Shown piece by piece: positions 1 through 4,275 of a DNA stretch of 5,310 nucleotides. The notes below the pieces were generated by a model that did not search any database, had not been told where the DNA came from, and saw only the letters and a list, made by a program, of their open reading frames with translations. The number at the start of each line of letters is the position of its first letter. Positions within the stretch are counted from its first letter, which is position 1. The translations under genes and the position numbers were made by a program. Origin of the DNA: Clostridia bacterium (GTDB lineage Bacteria > Bacillota_A > Clostridia > Oscillospirales > CAG-272); assembly GCA_017546745.1 (NCBI GenBank), contig JAFYRZ010000045.1, positions 1 to 5,310 of the forward strand, written 5' to 3'.

Positions 1-195
1 ACCCTTACCCCCAGAGAAGAGCAGGTTATCCGCCTCCGCTTCGGTCTTGAGGACGGAAGAACGAGAACTCTTGAGGAGGTAGGAAAGCAGTTCCAGATCA
101 CAAGAGAGCGTATAAGACAGATAGAGGCAAAGGCTTTAAGAAAGCTTCGCCATCCTTCAAGATCTAAGACTCTTAAGGATTATCTTGCAAACTGA
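1..195 (+). CDS. rpoD: RNA polymerase primary sigma factor RpoD/SigA, C-terminal 64 residues (5' end outside window)
   Basis: This is the C-terminal end of the housekeeping sigma factor, which directs RNA polymerase to promoters. The frame is open from base 1 and ends at TGA 193-195. The visible 64 residues are region 4: a [16 protein letters not shown] segment (residues 1-16), then the helix-turn-helix that reads the -35 hexamer (about residues 24-43, with the hallmark [17 protein letters not shown]), then an HPSRS tail ending about 10 residues later. This run is nearly invariant in group 1 sigma factors, and the short extension after HPSRS fits RpoD/SigA rather than an alternative sigma. 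The good TTGACA/TATAAT-type promoters downstream match what such a factor recognises. In many Firmicutes this gene follows dnaG, but the upstream side is not visible. Confidence 0.97.
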   Translation, partial: TLTPREEQVIRLRFGLEDGRTRTLEEVGKQFQITRERIRQIEAKALRKLRHPSRSKTLKDYLAN

Positions 196-233
196 TTGTG
201 TATATTACACAAAAACGCGGCGGCAGTTTTGTG
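196..233 (+). other. Two overlapping short inverted repeats after rpoD (possible weak terminator or operator)
   Basis: Directly after the rpoD stop codon there is a 7-bp inverted repeat, TTGTGTA / TACACAA (196-202 and 206-212), around a 3-base centre. A second possible stem, CACAAAA / TTTTGTG (208-214 and 227-233), has a 12-base GC-rich loop and shares bases with the first, so both cannot form together. Neither is followed by a T-tract, so this is not a convincing intrinsic terminator. It is the only hairpin-forming sequence between rpoD and the next gene. Its role is unknown. Confidence 0.3.
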
Positions 234-281
234 CAAAGTATACAGTTAGGAAAATTTACAAATTATTTAAAGCCAAAAGTA

Positions 282-310
282 TTGACTTTTCCTATTAAAT
301 ATAGTAAAAT
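282..310 (+). promoter_or_regulatory. Sigma-A promoter of the solute-binding-type lipoprotein gene
   Basis: A -35 box TTGACT (282-287) and a -10 box TAAAAT (305-310) are separated by exactly 17 bp in an AT-rich stretch. Transcription should begin near 317, leaving a leader of about 28 bases before the ATG at 345. The -35 box lies inside a small inverted repeat, AAAAGT / ACTTTT (275-280 and 285-290), which could be an operator or chance in AT-rich DNA. Confidence 0.8.
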
Positions 311-334
311 ACTTTAGTAAAGCAATAAACCTTT

Positions 335-339
335 GGAGG
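335..339 (+). promoter_or_regulatory. Ribosome binding site that fixes the lipoprotein start at 345
   Basis: GGAGG lies 5 bases before the ATG at 345. A TTG at 333 is in frame and upstream, but it overlaps this Shine-Dalgarno sequence and has none of its own. Starting at 345 also puts the positive residues K2 and R3 right at the N-terminus of the lipoprotein signal peptide. Confidence 0.85.
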
Positions 340-344
340 ATTTT

Positions 345-1775
345 ATGAAAAGAATCACATCTCTCGTTTTGGTTCTCGTTATGATCTGCCTTGCGCTTGT
401 CAGCTGTAGTGACGAGATAGGAGAGGATCTTCAGGGATACTACGATCGCGGTCTTTCCAGCACCAAGAGCGAGGTTATCTATGAGTTAGATATGTATATT
501 CCCGTTGATTATACCGCAGAGGAGCTTAAGACTCCCGAGGTAGAGTCCTCGTACAACACCGTACAGGCTCGTATCAACGAGTATATTGAGTCAAAATATT
601 ACGCAAAGCTTTATATCCACTTTGTACCGAGAGTTAATTACAAGGCGGTTATTACCGAGGCCGTTAAGCCCGGTTATATCTACGAGGATACTAACGGTGA
701 CGGAGTTAAGGATAGCAAGGATAGAGTAGCACAGGCGGATATCGTTCTTATCAACAGCTTATCTCTTTACAGTCAGCTCGTTGACGTTGAGGATATTTCG
801 AACACCATGCTTCTTCCTATCGACTCGCAGCTTCAGACCAATACCTTCGGTACTCTTAACGCAGACATCGCAAAGACCCTTTGGGATGCTTGTAAGGAGA
901 CTGTCGGCGCTGAGGGAGAGGAAACTGCGGAGTACACCTACATAGTTCCCAACAACAGAGTTATCGGTAACTACGTGTATATGCTTATCGACAGAGAGGC
1001 GGCGCTTAGCAACAATTATAGCGAAAATTACTTTAAAAACGAGGCCTATTGTCCCACCTGCGGTACGTTCTACAACAACGGTGACGTTACCGTAAACGTT
1101 GTTATCAGCGATGAGGAGCCTGTTGACATATATATTCCTGCCGGAACCGCTTACCTTGATGCAGAGACCTATATTATGTCTGCTGCAAAGATCGAGGAGG
1201 GCGTTACCTTCGGTGCGCGTTGCATTAACACCGAATGCTCCGGTTGGCTCTATTCCTATAAGTCGCTTGACTTTAGCAACGGATCTACTGCTACCGTTTC
1301 TAAGCTTATCGAGGTTATCGGTGAGGAAAATGTTGTTAAGAGATTCTACGGTATGTATGAGGATAAGGAGCTTCTTGAGAACGGCGAGCATCCTGACTAT
1401 CCCGGCAGAAAGTTTATCGTTAAGATCGTTTCGTATCCCGAGGTTACAAAGAGCTACGCTTGCGAGAGTGCCTTTGGTATCGTTAGAGATAACGAGAACG
1501 CTGCAAGATCTATGCAGATCGTTTACCGTATCAATAGTGACCTAACGCTTCGCAACCTTCTTCTTTACGGAGTAGAGAACATTCATTACACAAAGGATGC
1601 TAACGGCGTTGTTACCATGAATCCTACGTCTACTTATAAGATGCGTTTAGAGTATACTGGTAACATCTTCCTTGCATACCCCTGTAACGATCCTATTTGG
1701 AACGGAGAGGCTTGGACCAATGATGCTAAGGTCAACGGTCAGCTTCAGAATTCAGAGTCGGTATTTTCCGATTGA
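345..1775 (+). CDS. Extracellular solute-binding-type lipoprotein with a four-cysteine insertion
   Basis: The product is a 476-residue exported lipoprotein. The signal peptide has K2/R3, a hydrophobic core at about 7-19, and lipobox L18-V-S-C21, so C21 should be lipidated on the outer face of the membrane. The body resembles ABC-transporter solute-binding proteins. It has an ADIVLINSLSLYSQLVD region followed by LLPIDS (polypeptide assigned, then a two-residue-class 'LPLD'-like step), a YIVPNN step, and a late NLLLYGVENIHYT element followed by EYTGNIFLAYP, all typical of that fold. A loop D115-T-N-G-D-G-V-K-D-S-K-D126 matches the EF-hand/dockerin calcium-loop pattern. C236-P-T-C239 and C293-x4-C298 bracket a segment of about 60 residues that looks like a zinc-ribbon insertion. 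No permease or ATPase gene is adjacent, so it is an orphan and its ligand is unknown. It has its own promoter and terminator. The binding-protein assignment rests on remembered family patterns and could instead reflect a related non-transport surface lipoprotein. Confidence 0.65.
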   Translation: MKRITSLVLVLVMICLALVSCSDEIGEDLQGYYDRGLSSTKSEVIYELDMYIPVDYTAEELKTPEVESSYNTVQARINEYIESKYYAKLYIHFVPRVNYKAVITEAVKPGYIYEDTNGDGVKDSKDRVAQADIVLINSLSLYSQLVDVEDISNTMLLPIDSQLQTNTFGTLNADIAKTLWDACKETVGAEGEETAEYTYIVPNNRVIGNYVYMLIDREAALSNNYSENYFKNEAYCPTCGTFYNNGDVTVNVVISDEEPVDIYIPAGTAYLDAETYIMSAAKIEEGVTFGARCINTECSGWLYSYKSLDFSNGSTATVSKLIEVIGEENVVKRFYGMYEDKELLENGEHPDYPGRKFIVKIVSYPEVTKSYACESAFGIVRDNENAARSMQIVYRINSDLTLRNLLLYGVENIHYTKDANGVVTMNPTSTYKMRLEYTGNIFLAYPCNDPIWNGEAWTNDAKVNGQLQNSESVFSD

Positions 1776-1787
1776 TGTTTGATATCT

Positions 1788-1817
1788 AACGGCGCACAAG
1801 TAAAAATGTGCGCCGTT
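1788..1817 (+). terminator. Probable transcription terminator after the lipoprotein gene
   Basis: A perfect 11-bp inverted repeat, AACGGCGCACA / TGTGCGCCGTT (1788-1798 and 1807-1817), encloses an 8-base A-rich loop, starting 12 bases after the stop codon. The stem is GC-rich against AT-rich surroundings, as expected of a terminator. The following T-tract is poor (TTTCATAT, counting the last stem bases), so termination may be incomplete or the hairpin may mainly stabilise the mRNA 3' end. Confidence 0.7.
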
Positions 1818-1861
1818 TCATATAGCAGAGAAAATATTATAATTAAATATGAATTTATTTT

Positions 1862-1882
1862 ACAAAATATGCCGTATTTTGT
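1862..1882. promoter_or_regulatory. Inverted repeat abutting the -35 box, candidate operator of the polysaccharide operon
   Basis: Two perfect 8-bp arms, ACAAAATA (1862-1869) and TATTTTGT (1875-1882), flank a 5-base centre TGCCG. The last base of the right arm is the first base of the -35 hexamer at 1882. The size, symmetry and position fit a binding site for a dimeric regulator that blocks or recruits polymerase. The arms are AT-rich, so chance is possible, and the regulator is not in the window. Confidence 0.4.
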
Positions 1883-1910
1883 TGACAAACAATTAATAGT
1901 GTTGTATAAT
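1882..1910 (+). promoter_or_regulatory. Full-consensus sigma-A promoter of the wzz-kinase-phosphatase operon
   Basis: TTGACA (1882-1887) and TATAAT (1905-1910) are both perfect consensus hexamers with the optimal 17-bp spacer, in very AT-rich DNA. There is no extended -10 TG. The start site should lie near 1917, giving an AT-rich leader of about 50 bases. A promoter this strong on a polysaccharide regulator operon suggests either high constitutive output or control by a repressor, for which the adjoining inverted repeat is a candidate site. Confidence 0.9.
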
Positions 1911-1966
1911 ATAAAATGATTATTTTATTTAATTATAATCTAAAAATAGTGAAGGAATATAGGTAA

Positions 1967-2707
1967 ATGGAAGAAAAAAATGTTGAATTTACTCTCAGAG
2001 ATTTGCTTGATATAATCGTGCCTAAGCTTTGGCTCGTTTGTATCGTTGCAATTCTTTTTGGCGCTGTTTCATATTTTTATAATACGTTTTACGTAAGTGA
2101 TTCGTATTCTTCTTCGCTTCAGTTTTATTTGTATACTACGGAGGATGAGAATGAACAGATCAGCTCTGATTCACAGACGATAACCATCGTTTGCTCGAAG
2201 GCGTATAAGTCAGACGTGTTTATTAACAACCTTAAGGAAAATCTTGCGAAGGAATATCCTGCTTATGCCAACGTTTCGGCAAGCGCGCTTAAGAGCATGA
2301 TAACCATATCTCTTGACTCTAAGGTATCGGTTTTTGACGTTGTTGTCACCTCGGGCGATCCCGTGCTTTCTCATGCGGTTGCGCAGTGTATTCTTGATCT
2401 TTCCTATTCTGCCGACCCTACCGTTAAGCCTCTTATTATGGCTCTTGTGCCTCATACCGCGCATCTTTTGCTTTATAAGGCTCCTGCGCAGGCAACAGCT
2501 CCCAATTCTCGAAATATAATGAGAAACGTAGCTCTTGCGGCTATTGTCGGTGCGTTTATCACCGTTTGTGCTGTGATCGGTATCTCTCTTCTTGACGTTA
2601 TTGTTCGTGATAAGAAGAAGCTTGAAAATAGCCTTACCGTTCCCGTGCTTGGCGTTATTCCCAAGTACGAGTCTTTGACTAAGATGGAGGTCAGAAATTA
2701 TGAGTAA
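1967..2707 (+). CDS. cpsC: Wzz/CpsC/CapA-type polysaccharide co-polymerase, kinase-activating membrane adaptor
   Basis: This is a 246-residue chain-length determinant protein of the Wzz family, in the short Gram-positive form that lacks a fused kinase. The N-terminal cytoplasmic tail carries the family-typical FTLRDLLDIIVPKLW entry (8-22), with transmembrane helix 1 at about 20-38. An extracellular domain spans about 40-187, ending in a proline/alanine stretch (K171-A-P-A-Q-A-T-A-P179). Transmembrane helix 2 is at about 188-210. The cytoplasmic tail (about 211-246) includes DVIVRDKKKLENSLTVPVLG followed by VIPKY, the part that in CpsC/CapA proteins contacts and activates the BY-kinase. ATG 1967 has AAGGA at 1952-1956, 10 bases upstream. 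The stop codon lies within the start of the kinase gene (8-bp overlap), indicating translational coupling and matched amounts. The symbol reflects family membership; orthology to a specific capsule locus is not shown. Confidence 0.9.
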   Translation: MEEKNVEFTLRDLLDIIVPKLWLVCIVAILFGAVSYFYNTFYVSDSYSSSLQFYLYTTEDENEQISSDSQTITIVCSKAYKSDVFINNLKENLAKEYPAYANVSASALKSMITISLDSKVSVFDVVVTSGDPVLSHAVAQCILDLSYSADPTVKPLIMALVPHTAHLLLYKAPAQATAPNSRNIMRNVALAAIVGAFITVCAVIGISLLDVIVRDKKKLENSLTVPVLGVIPKYESLTKMEVRNYE

Positions 2708-3494
2708 GCTTAAGAGCTTTTTCAAGCTTTCTAAAAAGAAGGTTCACGATGACGATAAAATAGAGATCGGAAGACTTTTATGTAAAGACACTCCCTTTGC
2801 GATAAGAGAGGCTTACGCTAAGTTAAGCACTAATATAATGTACCTTCCGAGCGATACCGCTTGTAAGACTATTGTCGTTACAAGTGCTATGCCCGGTGAG
2901 GGAAAGAGTATTCTTTCCGCTAACTTGTCTATCTCTCTTTCAAAGCTTATAGGAAACGGAAAGGTTCTTCTTATCGATTCTGATATGAGAAGATCTCGAA
3001 TTAACAGACTTTTCTCGGTTGATAAAGAGGGGAATAGAGGCCTTAGTGAATATCTCGCAGGAATGGATGCGGAGCCCGTTATCCATAAGGTTCCCGGATA
3101 CGATAATTTCTTTATACTTAACGCGGGTGCAAAAAATCCGAATCCCTCCGGACTTATAACCTCGGCAAGGCTTTCGGAATTGTTTGCAGGTTTAAAGGAG
3201 GTATATGATTATATTATAATCGATACGCCTCCCATCGGCGCTGTTACCGATGCGCTTCTTTACTCGTCCGTAGTTAACGGTTATATCATTTCCGTTCGTG
3301 CCGATTATTCTAACATAAATCTTATCAAGGAAACTATTTCAAGCATTAAGGGCGTTGACGGAACGGTCTTTGGAGTTGTTCTTAATTCCTTTAATCCTAA
3401 GCTTGATAACCGTGGTAAGTACTACGGATCCTACAGGTCATATAAATCCTATGGATCTTACGGTTCTTACGGTTCTTACGAATCTAACGATTGA
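2700..3494 (+). CDS. cpsD: CpsD/CapB/YwqD-type bacterial tyrosine kinase (BY-kinase)
   Basis: This 264-residue cytoplasmic P-loop tyrosine kinase works with the membrane adaptor encoded just upstream. Motifs seen: Walker A S62-A-M-P-G-E-G-K69-S70; Walker A' V89-L-L-I-D93-S-D95-M-R-R98; Walker B Y171-I-I-I-D175-T-P-P178; and a PNPSG segment at 147-151 where many relatives have PNPSE. The tail holds eight tyrosines (241, 242, 245, 248, 251, 254, 257, 260), the expected autophosphorylation cluster, here as seven regular Y-x-S units. The usual EX2RX2R motif before Walker A reads E37-A-Y-A-K-L-S43-T-N, so both arginines are replaced (A40, S43). The start at 2700 overlaps the adaptor stop and has GGAGG at 2686-2690, 9 bases upstream. 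By family knowledge, reversible tail phosphorylation controls polysaccharide chain length and export. A MinD-type ATPase is excluded by the tyrosine tail and gene context. Confidence 0.93.
   Translation: MSKLKSFFKLSKKKVHDDDKIEIGRLLCKDTPFAIREAYAKLSTNIMYLPSDTACKTIVVTSAMPGEGKSILSANLSISLSKLIGNGKVLLIDSDMRRSRINRLFSVDKEGNRGLSEYLAGMDAEPVIHKVPGYDNFFILNAGAKNPNPSGLITSARLSELFAGLKEVYDYIIIDTPPIGAVTDALLYSSVVNGYIISVRADYSNINLIKETISSIKGVDGTVFGVVLNSFNPKLDNRGKYYGSYRSYKSYGSYGSYGSYESND
3423..3485 (+). repeat. Seven 9-bp tandem units encoding the Y-x-S tyrosine tail
   Basis: Seven in-frame 9-base units run through the end of the kinase gene, each starting with a tyrosine codon (TAC or TAT) and ending with a serine codon; the middle residue is G, R, K, G, G, G, E in turn. 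The last complete identical pair is TACGGTTCT at 3459-3467 and 3468-3476. The 9-base period keeps the reading frame, so units could be gained or lost by replication slippage without a frameshift. Confidence 0.9.
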
Positions 3495-3499
3495 CTTTT

Positions 3500-3541
3500 T
3501 TAAGGTCGGAATCGCTGATTGCGACCGACCTTAATTTTTTT
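3500..3541 (+). terminator. Strong intrinsic terminator between kinase and phosphatase genes
   Basis: A 10-bp stem TTAAGGTCGG / CCGACCTTAA (3500-3509 and 3525-3534) carries an inner 4-bp stem TCGC / GCGA (3512-3515 and 3521-3524) capped by TGATT, with a two-base bulge between them. It is followed immediately by seven T residues (3535-3541). This is a textbook Rho-independent terminator in the + direction. It begins six bases after the kinase stop codon and ends just before the ribosome binding site of the phosphatase gene (AAAGAGG at 3544-3550). Confidence 0.88.
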
Positions 3542-3555
3542 CTAAAGAGGTATAT

Positions 3556-4233
3556 ATGATAGATTTTCACTCTCACATTTTGCCGGGTGTTGATCATGGC
3601 TCATCATCCATAACAACCTCTCTTGCACAGCTTGATCTTGCCGCAGGCGTCGGTATTAAATCGATCGTTTCCACATCTCATTTTTATCCGCATCATCATA
3701 CGGTTAAGAATTTTCTTGAAAAAAGAAATTCTGCCTATAATGCGCTGGTCGATGAAAAATCAGAATCGCATCCTGAGATCATACTCGCGGCAGAGGTGCT
3801 TTTGTGCGAGGGCTTGGAGAAGCTCCCTCAGCTTGAGAGCCTTGCGATTTCCGGTAGCGGATATATTCTTCTTGAGATACCGTTTAATAACTGTTCTCCT
3901 GAGATCGTTGATACGGTGCGCAGAATCAATTCTAACCCGAATACTAAGGTTATTCTCGCTCATGCGGACAGATACTCATCTAAGTACGTTGAGGAATTTA
4001 TAGAGTTCGGTGCGAAGATACAGCTTAACGCCACCGCATTTGCGGGAATTTTTACCCCTGCACACATCAAGTCCTATCTTGATAGAGATCTTGTCGTTGC
4101 TCTTGGCAGTGATATACACGGTCCGGATCCAAGAGCGTATAAGTATTATCTTAAGGCTAAGAAAAAGCTTGGTGCGCATTTTGATAGAATTATGCAGCAC
4201 ACGAAAGAGATTCTTGGAAAAGCACAGCTTTAA
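3556..4233 (+). CDS. cpsB: PHP-family protein-tyrosine phosphatase, CpsB/CapC/YwqE type
   Basis: This 225-residue metal-dependent phosphatase of the PHP fold would remove phosphate from the kinase's tyrosine tail and so reset the polysaccharide control cycle. Metal-site motifs are all recognisable: D3-F-H5-S-H7 with ILPGVDHGS after it; T40-S-H42; A79-E80-V; L106-E107-I; L134-A-H136-A-D-R139; and G184-S-D186-I-H188. These match the ligand positions of pneumococcal CpsB (from memory H5, H7, D14, H42, E80, E108, H136, D199, H201), except that position 14 is His instead of Asp. GAGG (3547-3550) lies 5 bases before the ATG. There is no signal peptide, so it is cytoplasmic. Kinase and phosphatase genes are adjacent but separated by a strong terminator, so expression is probably by read-through and lower than that of the kinase. 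A PHP polymerase-associated or histidinol-phosphatase role is unlikely given the CpsB-type motif spacing and context. Confidence 0.92.
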   Translation: MIDFHSHILPGVDHGSSSITTSLAQLDLAAGVGIKSIVSTSHFYPHHHTVKNFLEKRNSAYNALVDEKSESHPEIILAAEVLLCEGLEKLPQLESLAISGSGYILLEIPFNNCSPEIVDTVRRINSNPNTKVILAHADRYSSKYVEEFIEFGAKIQLNATAFAGIFTPAHIKSYLDRDLVVALGSDIHGPDPRAYKYYLKAKKKLGAHFDRIMQHTKEILGKAQL

Positions 4234-4275
4234 TCATAAAATTTTATAATCACCAACAGACCAAAGGAGGCCCTT

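Noticed and set aside
302..321. Direct repeat TAGTAAA (302-308 and 315-321) over the -10 region of the first promoter
   Set aside because: It is short and AT-rich, in a region where such repeats are expected by chance; nothing else supports a regulatory role.
333..344. Upstream TTG start for the solute-binding-type lipoprotein
   Set aside because: The TTG overlaps the GGAGG that serves the ATG at 345 and has no Shine-Dalgarno of its own; it would only add four residues ahead of the signal peptide.
759..1391. Long antisense open frame (210 codons) within the solute-binding-type lipoprotein gene
   Set aside because: It mirrors a strongly codon-biased real gene, has no ribosome binding site or promoter that I can see on the minus strand, and its translation shows no recognisable domain. 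It is a shadow of the sense frame.
2210..2725. Antisense frame (171 codons) across the Wzz-type gene and the start of the kinase
   Set aside because: The translation is low-complexity, rich in Lys, Arg and Asn, with no domain. The sense strand holds two well-recognised overlapping genes.
4245..4250. TATAAT hexamer before the beta-helix lipoprotein as a separate promoter
   Set aside because: No -35-like hexamer lies 16-18 bp upstream (4222-4227 reads GCACAG; the nearest TTGGAA at 4214 is 25 bp away) and there is no extended -10. It sits in an AT-rich palindrome (4236-4247) that explains it by composition, although weak activity is not excluded.
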